In this document: positions 50,830-59,698 of the stretch, piece after piece
Numbering within the stretch: position 1 is the first letter of the stretch
How the letters are laid out: each line of letters begins with the position of its first letter
NCBI GenBank assembly: GCA_963755825.1
Contig: CAVWLA010000001.1
Location: 2,480,001 to 2,544,000 of the forward strand
Source: DATBQN01 sp963755825
Lineage (GTDB): Bacteria > Acidobacteriota > Thermoanaerobaculia > Multivoradales > UBA5704
Reading direction: 5' to 3'
Length of the DNA stretch: 64,000 bases
Translations under genes and position numbers: made by a program
The notes under the pieces: generated by a model
Told to the model about the DNA's origin: nothing
The model's database searches: none
What the model saw: only the letters and a program-made list of their open reading frames with translations

Positions 50830-51699
50830 TCAGGAGCCGACCGGCAGCGGCGCCTTGGCGGCCGCGGCGGCGGCAGCCGAACGCTCCCGCTCGACGCCCA
50901 GCCGGCGATGGCTGGCGACCGGCATGTTGCGGCGGATACGGGCGACGCGCTCGAGCTCGATCTCGGCGAGGGCGAGGCCCGGGCCGTCCGACGCGGTGGC
51001 GATGGGGAGGCCCCAGGGGTCGACGATCATCGCGTGGCCCCAGCTCTCGCGCAGGCCGCCGTCGTCGTGCTTGCCGTGCTGCGCCGCGGCGATCACGTAG
51101 CACTGCGTCTCGATCGCCCGCGCCCGGAGGAGCGGCTCCCAGTGGTCCTTGCCGGTCGCCAGAGTGAAGGCGGAGGGGACGGCGATGATCTCGGCGCCGT
51201 CCTCGGCCAGCCGGCGGTAGAGCTCGCCGAAGCGCAGGTCGTAGCAGATCGAGAGGCCGAGGGCGCCCAAGGGTGTCGCTGCGACGGCCGTCGCCTCGCC
51301 CGGCTTCGAGGTCGCCGATTCGGCGAAGCGGACCTCGGGGATGTCGATGTCGAAGAGGTGGATCTTGCGGTAGGTGGCGAGGATCCCGCCGTCGGGGCCG
51401 AAGAGGACGCTGGTGTTGTAGCAGCGCGACGCCTCCTCGCTCCGCTCGTTGAACGAGCCGAGGAGCAGGTGGATGCCGAGGCTCCGCGCCAGGTCGCCGA
51501 AGCGCCGGCAGGTGACGCCGTCGAGCGGCTCCGACCGCCGCACCTTCTCCTCGTGCGGGCCGAGGTAGTTGGTGTTCTCGGGGGTGACGACGAGGCGGGC
51601 GCCGAGGCCGGCGGCCCGCTCGGTGAGCGAGCGCGCGCTCTCCCAGTTGGCCGCCTCGTCGGAGGTGGAGGTGAGCTGCACGGCGGCGGCGAGGAACAT
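50830..51699 (-). CDS. carbon-nitrogen hydrolase, Nit/omega-amidase-like
   Basis: 289 residues from the ATG at 51699 behind AAAGGATC. Nitrilase triad: Glu41 (VVTPENTNY), Lys112 (YRKIHLFDIDIP) and Cys152 (LSICYDLRFGELYR). KIHLFDIDIPEVRFAES matches the Nit1/Nit2 group (deaminated glutathione amidase or omega-amidase), which cleans up damaged metabolites. The start lies 11 bp past the MtaB stop, so the two are probably one operon. Confidence 0.93.
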   Translation of the reverse strand: MFLAAAVQLTSTSDEAANWESARSLTERAAGLGARLVVTPENTNYLGPHEEKVRRSEPLDGVTCRRFGDLARSLGIHLLLGSFNERSEEASRCYNTSVLFGPDGGILATYRKIHLFDIDIPEVRFAESATSKPGEATAVAATPLGALGLSICYDLRFGELYRRLAEDGAEIIAVPSAFTLATGKDHWEPLLRARAIETQCYVIAAAQHGKHDDGGLRESWGHAMIVDPWGLPIATASDGPGLALAEIELERVARIRRNMPVASHRRLGVERERSAAAAAAAKAPLPVGS

Positions 51700-51710
51700 G
51701 GCAGATCCTT

Positions 51711-53081
51711 TCAGGAGATTGTCAGGAGATCGCTCTCCCAGCTCGGCTGACTCGGCAGGTCTTCTTCGACCAGGTCGCCGCGCACGCCGCCGTCGACGAT
51801 CTCCATCAGCCGCACCGCGCCGAGGCGGTTGCGGAGATCGAGCGGCGTGCTGCAGACCACACGAATGTAGGTGTCGGTCAGGCCCTGCGCGAGGCCGTTC
51901 TTCGGCCGCTCCCAGAGCACCGCCGCGCGGCTGCCCAGGCGGCCGCGCTGGAAGTCGGCCTCGGCCGCCGCGGCGACGGCGAGCATCCGCGCCATCCGCC
52001 GCCCCTTCTCCTCGGCCGCCACCTGCCCCGGCATCGCGGCCGCCGGCGTGCCCGGCCGCGGCGAGAAGGGGAAGACGTGGACCTTGGCGAAGCCCGCCGC
52101 GGCGACGAAGTCGAGGCTCGCGGCGTGCTCCTCGGCCGTCTCGCCCGGGAAGCCGACGATGACGTCGGTGGTGACCGCCATCGCCGGCACCGCGGCGCGG
52201 ATGCGGGCGAGGAGGGCGGCGTAGTCCGCCGCGGTGTAGGGCCGCCGCATGCGGCGGAGGGTCGGCGTCGCGCCGCTCTGCAGCGACAGGTGGAGGTGCC
52301 GGCAGAGCCGCGGATCGGCGAAGAGGTCGAGCAGCCGGTCGTCGAAGCTCCACGGCGCGATCGAGGTCAGCCGCAGACGCGCGACGCCGCTCTCGGCGAG
52401 CACCGCCCGCACCAGCTCGAAGAGCCCGCAGTCTCCAGCGTCCCGATACGCCGAGATCTGCACCCCGGAGAGCACCACCTCGCGGTAGCCGGAAGCCGCC
52501 AGGCGCCGCACCTCGCCGACGACCTCCGCCAGCGGCCGGCTGCGCTGGCGCCCGCGCGTCGACGGGATGATGCAGAAGGCGCAGCGCACGTCACAGCCGT
52601 CCTCGATCTTGACCAGCGCGCGGGTGCGGTCACTCGCCGCTGCTGCAAGGCCGATCCCGTCGTCGGGGGCGGCGCACGCCGGCCGCACGGCGAGCCGCTC
52701 GCCTAAAGCGTCGACAGCCGTATCGACTGGCGGCACCCACTCCGGAAACGCCGCGTGGACGCGCTCGAGCAGGCGATCCTTGTCGCGGTTGCCGATCACC
52801 AGGTCGACGCCGGCGAGGCGCGCCGCGCTCTCCGGCTCGGCGGTCGCGTAGCAGCCGACGAGCACGGTGCGGACGGGCCGCGGCGCGCGGCCACCGCGGC
52901 GCGCCGCCTGCCGCGAGCCGCGCGCCGCCTCGGCGGTCACCGTGCAGGAGTTGACGACGTGGAGGTCGGCCTCGGCGAGCGAGCCGACGACGCGGTGGCC
53001 GGCGGCGCGGAACTGGCGCGCCATTCCCTCGGTCTCCGCCTGGTTCAGCTTGCAGCCGAGGTTGGTGAAGCAGACGCGCAT
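51711..53081 (-). CDS. mtaB: tRNA (N6-threonylcarbamoyladenosine(37)-C2)-methylthiotransferase MtaB
   Basis: 456 residues. N-terminal UPF0004 domain with cysteines in TNLGCKLNQAETEG, VVNSCTVTAEA and LVGCYATAEP (second 4Fe-4S cluster). Radical-SAM domain with CDVRCAFCIIPSTRGRQRSRP and the HLSLQSGATPTLRRMRR region. The C-terminal TRAM-like region (VLWERPKNGLAQGLTDTYIRV) fits MtaB/YqeV-type enzymes that convert t6A to ms2t6A at tRNA position 37. TAGAAT ends 7 nt before the ATG. Confidence 0.95.
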   Translation of the reverse strand: MRVCFTNLGCKLNQAETEGMARQFRAAGHRVVGSLAEADLHVVNSCTVTAEAARGSRQAARRGGRAPRPVRTVLVGCYATAEPESAARLAGVDLVIGNRDKDRLLERVHAAFPEWVPPVDTAVDALGERLAVRPACAAPDDGIGLAAAASDRTRALVKIEDGCDVRCAFCIIPSTRGRQRSRPLAEVVGEVRRLAASGYREVVLSGVQISAYRDAGDCGLFELVRAVLAESGVARLRLTSIAPWSFDDRLLDLFADPRLCRHLHLSLQSGATPTLRRMRRPYTAADYAALLARIRAAVPAMAVTTDVIVGFPGETAEEHAASLDFVAAAGFAKVHVFPFSPRPGTPAAAMPGQVAAEEKGRRMARMLAVAAAAEADFQRGRLGSRAAVLWERPKNGLAQGLTDTYIRVVCSTPLDLRNRLGAVRLMEIVDGGVRGDLVEEDLPSQPSWESDLLTIS

Positions 53082-53088
53082 GGCAACG

Positions 53089-53094
53089 ATTCTA
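53089..53094 (-). promoter_or_regulatory. -10 hexamer of mtaB (leaderless)
   Basis: TAGAAT on the minus strand (53094 to 53089); seven nt separate it from the ATG at 53081, so initiation would fall at the start codon. Confidence 0.55.
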
Positions 53095-53111
53095 GTGGCC
53101 TTCGACCATCC

Positions 53112-54032
53112 TCAGGCGTCGCGCGCCGCAGCCTTGCGCTCCTCCAGCTCCTCCAGCGTCCGCGGCCAGTCGGCCTTGAGGAGCTGCGAGAGGGCGCGGT
53201 CGGCGAGCAGCCGGCCGCCGGTCTGGCAGGTCGGGCAGTAGTTGGCCTCGTTCTCGGCGTAGACGATCCGCTGCACCGGCGTGCCGCAGTCCGGGCAGGG
53301 CTCGCCGTAGCGGCCGTGGACGGCGAAGCCGGGACGGAAGGCGGTCACCTTCTCCGGGAAGCCGTCGCCGAGCTCCCGACGCAGGCGCTCGGTCCAGAGG
53401 GTGAGGGTCTCGCGGGTGGCGGCGAAGAGCCGCACCAGCTCGGCCTCCTTGAGGTCGCCGGTGCGCTTGAACGGCGACAGGCAGGCGCGATGGAGGATCT
53501 CGTCCGAATAGGCGTTGCCGATGCCGGCGAGGAGATGCGGATCGGTGAGCGCCCGCTTCAGGGTGTGGTTGCCGCGCGCCAGCGCCGCGCCGAAGGCGGC
53601 GAGGTCGATCTCCAACGGCTCGATCCCGCCGGGGTCCTCGCCGGCGAGGCCGGCGGCGGAGTCGAACAGCTTGAGCGACGCCCGCTTCTTGGCGCTCGCC
53701 TCGGTCAGCAGCAGCGTGCCGGTCGGGAACTCGAAGACGGCGAGGACGTTCTTGCCGCCGGTCTTCGCCGGGCCGCGCGCCGCGTCGCGCCAGTGGAACC
53801 GGCCGGCTACCATCAGGTGGAAGACGAGGAAGAGGCCGCCTTCCATCTCCCAGACGATGCGCTTGCCGAGCCGGCGGAGGGCGACGACCCGGCGTCCCTC
53901 CGCGGCGGCGGGCGGCGGGGCGACCGAGCGCAGCACGAAGGGGCTCCGCAGCGCCAGCTTCAGAAGCGGCTGGCCGACGATCCGCGCCGCCAGGCGGTCG
54001 AGGTAGAGGGCGAGGTCGGGCAGCTCGGGCAC
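53112..54032 (-). CDS. Fpg/Nei-family DNA glycosylase
   Basis: 306 residues from a GTG. MPELPD gives the Pro2/Glu3 active site (after start-Met removal). LGKRIVWEMEGGLFLVFHLMVAGRFHW supplies the catalytic Lys loop. The helix-two-turn-helix is in LLAGIGNAYSDEILHRACLSPFKR. The zinc finger CPDCGTPVQRIVYAENEANYCPTCQ is followed by a ~45-residue extension not seen in MutM. It removes oxidised bases; a second, more canonical MutM is at 62343. Confidence 0.92.
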   Translation of the reverse strand: MPELPDLALYLDRLAARIVGQPLLKLALRSPFVLRSVAPPPAAAEGRRVVALRRLGKRIVWEMEGGLFLVFHLMVAGRFHWRDAARGPAKTGGKNVLAVFEFPTGTLLLTEASAKKRASLKLFDSAAGLAGEDPGGIEPLEIDLAAFGAALARGNHTLKRALTDPHLLAGIGNAYSDEILHRACLSPFKRTGDLKEAELVRLFAATRETLTLWTERLRRELGDGFPEKVTAFRPGFAVHGRYGEPCPDCGTPVQRIVYAENEANYCPTCQTGGRLLADRALSQLLKADWPRTLEELEERKAAARDA

Positions 54033-54038
54033 GGAGCG

Positions 54039-54044
54039 ACGCTA
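54039..54044 (-). promoter_or_regulatory. -10-like hexamer of the Fpg/Nei gene (leaderless)
   Basis: TAGCGT on the minus strand, 6 nt before the GTG at 54032. Confidence 0.45.
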
Positions 54045-54074
54045 TCCCAGGTGAGAGCGGGCGAGGCCGCCTGC

Positions 54075-54080
54075 TACCCT
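54075..54080 (+). promoter_or_regulatory. -10-like hexamer of the DsbD-like gene (leaderless)
   Basis: TACCCT preceded by TGC, 6 nt before the ATG at 54087. It faces away from the Fpg/Nei box 30 bp upstream. Confidence 0.45.
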
Positions 54081-54086
54081 ATCGCC

Positions 54087-55907
54087 ATGCGCCGGAAACG
54101 AGCCCTCGCCCTCCTCCAGATCGCCGGCTGCGCCGTTTTCTCGACCCTCGCCGGCGCCGGCGCGGCGCGCGGCGCGGCGAGCCCGTGGGCGGTCGACGGC
54201 CCGTCGCGCCTGCGGCTGGTCTCGCCGTACCTGGAGGCACCGGCGGCGGGAGAGATCCGGCTCGGGTTGGAGTTTCGCACCGCGCCCGGCTGGCACGTCT
54301 ACTGGAAGAACAGCGGCGACGCGGGATACGCCCCGAGCGTGCGCTGGAGCGGCGGCGGCTTGGCGCCCGGGCCGCCGCCCGAGCTGCTCTGGCCGGCGCC
54401 GCGGCGCTTCGAGCTCGCCGGAGGGCTCGTCGCCTTCGGCTACGAGGGCGAGGTGATCTACCCGCTCCGCGCCCGGCTCGCGGCGGCTGCGGGCGCCGTC
54501 GCGAGCCTCACCGCCGAGGTCGACTACCTGGTCTGTCAGGTGGACTGCATCCCGTTTCGGCGTCGCCTCACCCTCGACCAGCCGATCGCCCGCGGCGCTC
54601 CGCTCGCCGACCCGGCGACAGCGCCCGCCATCGCCGCCTGGTGGGACCGCCTGCCGGCGCCCATCGCCGCGGTCGCCGGGAGCTCGGCCGAGCTCCGCTA
54701 CGACGACGCCGGCCCGGCGCTCGAGCTGGCGCTCCACGGCGTCGCCGGCGACCCGCGGAGCGCCGATGTCTTCCTCGAGGCCCAGGAGCTCTTCGACACC
54801 TCCCGGCCGCAGGCGCGCCCGCTCGCCGACGGCATCGCCTTCCGGGTGCCTCTCGCGCGCCAGCAGGTGAACCGCCCGCTGCCCGCCAGCGCCCCGTTCG
54901 CCTGGACGGCGACCGGCCTGCGCGGCTCGCGGGGACCGCTCGCCCTCGAAGGCCGCAGCGTCGTGGCGCTCTCGCCGCCCGCTTCCGCTCCTCCGAGCGC
55001 ACCGCGCTCGCGAGGCCACGCCCTGCTCGCGGCGCTGGCGGCCGGCCTCCTCCTCACCCTGGCCCCCGGTCCGCTCGCCATCCTCCTCGCCGCCGCCGCG
55101 GCCGGCCCGGAGCACCGCCGAGGCGGGGCGGCCTTCCTCGCAACCTCGGCGGGTCTCGTCACCGGCGTGGCGAGCGTCGCGGTCGCCGCGCGGGCGGGAG
55201 CCTTCGCGGGCTGGGGCACGGCTCTCGGCGCACCAGCCTGGACCGCCGCCCTCGCCGCGCTCGCCCTCCTCCTCGCCCTCGACCTGTGGGGGATGTTCGA
55301 GGCACCGGCGGCGGCTCCGGCAGCCGATGGCTCGCAGGCGCCGCTCGGCCGCGCCGTTCTCGAAGGCATCGCCGTCCCGCTCCTCGCCCTCGCCTGGCCG
55401 CTGCCAAGGGCGCTCGCGGTCGACCTCGCGTCGCGCCCAGCCTCCGGCGCCGTGCTCCTCGCGACCGCCGTCGCGGTCGGCCTGGCGCTGCCCTACGCGG
55501 CCCTCGCGGCGCTGCCCCCGCGCGATGGACGCGGCGGCAACGATGCCGGCGCCGCCGGCGATTTTGGAGACGCTGGCGCGCGCTCGGCCTGGCGCCAGGC
55601 GCTGGGGTTCCTCGCCGCCGCGGGCGCCCTCTGGCTCCTCTACCGGTTCTCCCGCGAGGTGCTCTCCGAGGGGCTCGCCGCCGTCGAGGTCGCCCTCCTC
55701 GCCCTCGCCCTCCTCGCCTGGATGCGCCGGCGCGCCCGGCGGAGTAGGCTACGGTGGATGATCGCGCTCGGGCTCGCCGCCTGCGCTCTCGGCGTCCCCT
55801 TCATCGCCTCCGGCAGCCGCGTCGACGGCGGCCGCGGGGCAGATCCATCCTTCAACGATCCACGGGTCCCGGCGACCGCCGCCGCGGCCCCAGGAGGCAA
55901 CTCATGA
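54087..55907 (+). CDS. DsbD/ScsB-like protein with cysteine-free membrane domain
   Basis: 606 residues: signal peptide (to ~30), an N-terminal ScsB-type domain (~35-300) with WHVYWKNSGDAGYAPSVRW and the redox pair Cys150/Cys154 in YLVCQVDCIP, then a membrane domain (~335-590) with about eight helices. In DsbD/ScsB this domain carries two essential cysteines (PC in helix 1, TPC in helix 4); here the equivalents read LLTLAPGPLAILL and LLALAWPLPRAL, with no Cys. It should therefore not relay electrons in the usual way. Its stop overlaps the redoxin start (ATGA). Confidence 0.8.
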   Translation: MRRKRALALLQIAGCAVFSTLAGAGAARGAASPWAVDGPSRLRLVSPYLEAPAAGEIRLGLEFRTAPGWHVYWKNSGDAGYAPSVRWSGGGLAPGPPPELLWPAPRRFELAGGLVAFGYEGEVIYPLRARLAAAAGAVASLTAEVDYLVCQVDCIPFRRRLTLDQPIARGAPLADPATAPAIAAWWDRLPAPIAAVAGSSAELRYDDAGPALELALHGVAGDPRSADVFLEAQELFDTSRPQARPLADGIAFRVPLARQQVNRPLPASAPFAWTATGLRGSRGPLALEGRSVVALSPPASAPPSAPRSRGHALLAALAAGLLLTLAPGPLAILLAAAAAGPEHRRGGAAFLATSAGLVTGVASVAVAARAGAFAGWGTALGAPAWTAALAALALLLALDLWGMFEAPAAAPAADGSQAPLGRAVLEGIAVPLLALAWPLPRALAVDLASRPASGAVLLATAVAVGLALPYAALAALPPRDGRGGNDAGAAGDFGDAGARSAWRQALGFLAAAGALWLLYRFSREVLSEGLAAVEVALLALALLAWMRRRARRSRLRWMIALGLAACALGVPFIASGSRVDGGRGADPSFNDPRVPATAAAAPGGNS

Positions 55908-56512
55908 AGCGCTCTCTCCTCGTCGTCCTCTCGCTCCTCGCCCTCGCCGCCGGCATTGCGCTCACCGTCCGGCCGGCCCGCGCCGCCGTGGCGGTCGGCC
56001 AGGCGGCGCCGACCTTCTCGCTCCGCGGCGTCGACGGCAAGACCTACTCTCTCGCCGACTTCAAGGGGAAGGTGGTGGTCCTCGAGTGGATCAACCCCAA
56101 CTGCCCCTTCTCCCGCCGGCACGCCGAGGAGAAGACCATGGAGCAGACCGCCGCCCACCACCCCGAGGCGGTCTGGCTCGCCATCAACAGCAGCCGGTCC
56201 GACAGCCAGGATTTCATGGCGCCGGCCGCGCACCGCGCCTACGACCAGGAGCACGGCATCACCTATCCGGTGCTCTACGACGAGACCGGCGCCGTCGGCC
56301 ACGCCTACGGGGCGCGGACGACGCCGCACATGTTCATCGTCGACCGCCAGGGGAAGATCGCCTACGAAGGGGCGATCGACGACGACCCCAGCGGTAGGAA
56401 CGCCCTCGCCCAGCGCACCAACTACGTCGACCGCGGCCTCGCCGCCGAGGCCGCCGGAAAGTCGCCCGACCCGGCGCTCACCAAACCGTACGGCTGCAGT
56501 GTCAAATACTGA
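55904..56512 (+). CDS. exported redoxin (AhpC/TSA-like) with single CPFS active site
   Basis: 202 residues, signal peptide (cleavage after ARAA). Thioredoxin-fold core: VGQAAPTFSLRGVDGKTYSLADFKGKVVVLEWINPNCPFSRRH. Cys67 in NCPFS has Ser where a CxxC partner would be. The Cys198 near the end (KPYGCSVKY) is a possible resolving cysteine. Other motifs are YGARTTPHMFIVDRQGKIAYEGAIDDDPSG. Translationally coupled to the DsbD-like gene (ATGA, AGGAGG site). Probably a periplasmic thiol peroxidase or reductase partner. Confidence 0.88.
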   Translation: MKRSLLVVLSLLALAAGIALTVRPARAAVAVGQAAPTFSLRGVDGKTYSLADFKGKVVVLEWINPNCPFSRRHAEEKTMEQTAAHHPEAVWLAINSSRSDSQDFMAPAAHRAYDQEHGITYPVLYDETGAVGHAYGARTTPHMFIVDRQGKIAYEGAIDDDPSGRNALAQRTNYVDRGLAAEAAGKSPDPALTKPYGCSVKY

Positions 56513-56643
56513 GTGAGCGGGCACGGCCGGCGAAAATCGCCGGCCGCGTCCGTCCGAACCGAGGGAGCCGGCCTCCAGCCGAGGGCCCTCGGGAGGTGCG
56601 CCGAGCGCCGGAAGCACGGCTCGGCGGCTCCGGGGAGGACGCG

Positions 56644-56967
56644 ATGCCCTACACGCAGGACGGGATCATGGCGCAGATCATGGTAGCTTTTGGCCAGGGA
56701 ACCGGAGCCACGCGCGTCTCGCAGGAGGGAGCACTGCACCTGCGGACGCTGTATTTCGGCGCCATCACCCAGGAGCTCACCGACCGGTGGGAGACCGAAG
56801 CAGTCCAGGTGCTCGAACGCATTCGCGCCATCGGTCGCCTCGCCGCCCACCTCGTCGTCTCGACCGGCGCCACCGCGATCGGCATCGCGGATATCGAGGC
56901 CTCGGCCCGCACCGTGCAGAGGGTCTCGGAGACCCCTTTCTGTCCGCCGGTTCCCGGCGCCGCGTAG
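56644..56967 (+). CDS. small soluble protein, function unknown
   Basis: 107 residues from the ATG at 56644 behind GGGAGG; an earlier in-frame ATG at 56596 lacks a site. Helical, with ALHLRTLYFGAITQELTDRWETEAVQVLERIRAIGRLAAHLV and a Thr/Ile-rich segment. No family recognised. It precedes the kinase gene by 72 bp on the same strand. Confidence 0.6.
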   Translation: MPYTQDGIMAQIMVAFGQGTGATRVSQEGALHLRTLYFGAITQELTDRWETEAVQVLERIRAIGRLAAHLVVSTGATAIGIADIEASARTVQRVSETPFCPPVPGAA

Positions 56968-57039
56968 AGCGGGAGCTCGCGGTGCCGCATCGCCGTCCGC
57001 TCCGGCGGCGCTGACCTCGCCGCTGGCGACCGATCCATC

Positions 57040-59631
57040 GTGCTGCGGACGAAGACGCCCCTCTCCTGGACGCGGCTCTGCCTGGCGGCGGCGAGCGCCA
57101 AGATCGTCGTCGCGGCGATCGCCATCCCCTGGGGTATCGCCGAGGGCTGGGCGCTCTCCGAAGCCCGCTTCCCGCTCGCCTTCGACCTCATCTTCCTCGC
57201 CGTCTTCGGCGGCTGGGGCGCCTACCTCCTGGCCGGCGCCCGCAGCGATCCGCGGGCCCGCTCGCTCGCCGGCTTCTACCTCTGCGTGGCGGCCGCCTTC
57301 ACCAAGCCGCTCCGCCGCATCGCGCCGCACGCCGGCGTCCCCTGGACCGGGCCCATCCTGGTGCTCGAGGCGCTCGCGGTCGACGCCTTCATCCCCTACT
57401 TCCTGTGGAGCTTCGCGCGCGACTTCCCGGAGCCGGCGCGCTCGCTGCGCGGGCGCCGCAGCCTCGCTCTCGGCGTCCGCGCGACCGGCTGGATGGGGGT
57501 CGTCCTCCTCGCCGGCTCCGCCCTCTGGGCGAGCGCCGGCTACGGCAGCGTGGCCTGGCTCAACCCGCTCGACATCGAGACGCTCTACGGCGCCCCGCTC
57601 GTCCTCGCCATCCCGCTCGCCTTCGCCGCCCTGATCGCCAAGGCGCAGCGGGCGAGCGGCGCCGACCGGGAGCGGGTGCGCCTCTTCGTCGGCGCCTTCG
57701 CCGCCGGCTTCGCGTCGCTCATCGTGCAGATGACGATCCACCTGATCCCCGGGGTGACCCCCTGGGTGCAGAGCCGGCCGGCGCTCGACCTCACCCTCCT
57801 CTACGTCGCCTTCGTCCCCGCCTGGATCACCCCCGGGCTCGCCGCCTACTCGGTCCTCGTCGACCGTGTGCTCCAGGTGCGCATGGTCGCCAGCCGGGCG
57901 CTCCATGCCCTGGCGCGCTGGGCGACGCTGGCGATTGCCTCGGTCCCCTTCGTCGCCCTCGGCGTCTATCTCTACGCCATCCGCGGCGAGAGCATCGCCA
58001 GCCTGCTGACCGGCAACCGCTGGCTGCTGCTCGCCTCGGCCGCCCTCCTCGGCACCGCCGCGCTGCGCTACCGCACGCGCCTCCTCGACGCCATCGACCG
58101 CCGCTACTTCCGCGAGCAGTACGACGCGCGCCAGGTGCTCACCCAGCTCGTGCAGCGCATCCGCAGCACCCACGACGTGCACGACCTGTCCGAGCTGGTC
58201 TGCCGCGGCATCGACCAGGCGCTCCATCTCGAGGCGGTGGCGCTGCTCGTCGAGGACCGCCGTTCCGGACACTTCGTCGCCTCGCTCTCCCGCTGCCGTC
58301 GGCTCGACGCCCACTCGGCGCTCGTCCAGGTGCTGGCGAGCGCCAGCGACCCGCTCTGCGTCGACCTCGGCGACCCGCGCTCGCCGCTCGCCCGGCTGCC
58401 GGAGGCCGATCGCCGGTGGCTGGCCGAGTCGGGCTTCCACCTGCTGGTGCCGATCGTGGCGCGCGACGGCGCGCTCCTCGGCATCCTCGGGCTCGGCGCC
58501 AAGAAGAGCGGGCTGCCCTTCCTGCGCGAGGACCGCCGGCTCCTCTACGACATCGCCTCCTGGACGGCGCTCGGCCTCGAGCTCGACCTCGACCCGAGCT
58601 CCGGCAACCAAGGAGATCGGATACCGCCGGTGCTGGGGCCGGCCGGGGCCGCGGAGCACGCCAAGGAGTGCCTCGCCTGCGGCACCCTGTTCCAGCCGTT
58701 CACCGTCTTCTGCGGCTCCTGCAGCCGGCGCCTGGAGATCGCCCAGGTGCCCTACGTGATCCCCGGCCGCTTCCGCTTCGAGCGCCGGCTGGGGGTGGGC
58801 GGCATGGGGATCGTCTACCGCGGCGCGGACCTCGCGCTCAGCCGCCACGTGGCGGCGAAGACGCTGCGCCGCGTCTCGCCCGAGGGGGCCATGCGCCTGC
58901 GCCGCGAGGCGCGGACGGCGGCCGGGGTGTCCCACCCGCACCTCGCCGCGGTCCACGGCATGGAGAGCTGGCAGGGGACGCCGATGCTCATCCTGGAGCT
59001 GATGGAGGGCGGCACCCTGGCGCAGCGCATCGAGCGCGGTCCGCTCGACCAGTGCGAGGCCGTCGAGCTGGGGATCGCCATGGCGAGCGCGCTCGATTAC
59101 CTGCACGGCGCCGACATCCTCCACCGCGACATCAAGCCGAGCAACATCGGCTTCTCGCGGACCGGCGTCGCCAAGTTGATGGACTTCGGCATCGCCCGCC
59201 TGCTCCTCGACCTGCGCGAGGAGCGCGGCCAGCCCGCCGAGGACGACGACGCGGGCCCCGAGGGGACCTGGGACAGCAGCGTGACGTCCGAGACCGTCGA
59301 GCGCCAGCTCGTCGGCACCATCTCCTACCTCTCGCCGGAGGCCCTCGACCGCGAGGCGGCGAGCGTCTCCTTCGACCTCTGGGCGCTCGCCATGGTGCTC
59401 TACGAATGTGTCCTGGGACGGAAGATCTTCTCCTCGAGCGACCCCAAGCAGACCATGACGCGCATCCGCCAGGGCCGCATCCCGGACTTCGAGCAGGCCT
59501 GCCCGTGGGGCGATCCGACCCTCGGGGAGTTCTTCCGCAACGCCCTCCACCGCACCATCGGGCGGCGGCCGGCGACCGCCCGCGAGATGGGCGAGCGGCT
59601 GGAGGCGGTGATGCGGAGCCTGGAGAGCTGA
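57040..59631 (+). CDS. membrane GAF/zinc-ribbon serine/threonine protein kinase
   Basis: 863 residues from a GTG. About eight N-terminal helices (~15-345), like the 7TM front end of sensor kinases, lead to a GAF domain (~370-525), a zinc ribbon (CLACGTLFQPFTVFCGSCSRRL, ~545-565) and a C-terminal kinase (~575-855). Kinase motifs: LGVGGMGIVYRGAD, HVAAKTLRR (Lys), LHRDIKPSNIGFSR, MDFGIARLL and LVGTISYLSPEAL. The order (sensor first, kinase last) is the reverse of common PknB-type proteins. It may feed the PP2C phosphatases of the region, an inference. Confidence 0.9.
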   Translation: MLRTKTPLSWTRLCLAAASAKIVVAAIAIPWGIAEGWALSEARFPLAFDLIFLAVFGGWGAYLLAGARSDPRARSLAGFYLCVAAAFTKPLRRIAPHAGVPWTGPILVLEALAVDAFIPYFLWSFARDFPEPARSLRGRRSLALGVRATGWMGVVLLAGSALWASAGYGSVAWLNPLDIETLYGAPLVLAIPLAFAALIAKAQRASGADRERVRLFVGAFAAGFASLIVQMTIHLIPGVTPWVQSRPALDLTLLYVAFVPAWITPGLAAYSVLVDRVLQVRMVASRALHALARWATLAIASVPFVALGVYLYAIRGESIASLLTGNRWLLLASAALLGTAALRYRTRLLDAIDRRYFREQYDARQVLTQLVQRIRSTHDVHDLSELVCRGIDQALHLEAVALLVEDRRSGHFVASLSRCRRLDAHSALVQVLASASDPLCVDLGDPRSPLARLPEADRRWLAESGFHLLVPIVARDGALLGILGLGAKKSGLPFLREDRRLLYDIASWTALGLELDLDPSSGNQGDRIPPVLGPAGAAEHAKECLACGTLFQPFTVFCGSCSRRLEIAQVPYVIPGRFRFERRLGVGGMGIVYRGADLALSRHVAAKTLRRVSPEGAMRLRREARTAAGVSHPHLAAVHGMESWQGTPMLILELMEGGTLAQRIERGPLDQCEAVELGIAMASALDYLHGADILHRDIKPSNIGFSRTGVAKLMDFGIARLLLDLREERGQPAEDDDAGPEGTWDSSVTSETVERQLVGTISYLSPEALDREAASVSFDLWALAMVLYECVLGRKIFSSSDPKQTMTRIRQGRIPDFEQACPWGDPTLGEFFRNALHRTIGRRPATAREMGERLEAVMRSLES

Positions 59632-59672
59632 GCCGCCGGCGGGACGGACACCAGAGCGCGGCGGCGGACCGC

Positions 59673-59698
59673 GATCAGGTCAGATCAGGTCAGATCAG
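59673..59698. repeat. tandem 10-bp repeat GATCAGGTCA, 2.6 copies
   Basis: Two full copies and GATCAG in the 63-bp gap between the kinase stop and the convergent methyltransferase stop. The last copy overlaps the methyltransferase stop codon. No hairpin with a T-run is evident. Confidence 0.6.
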
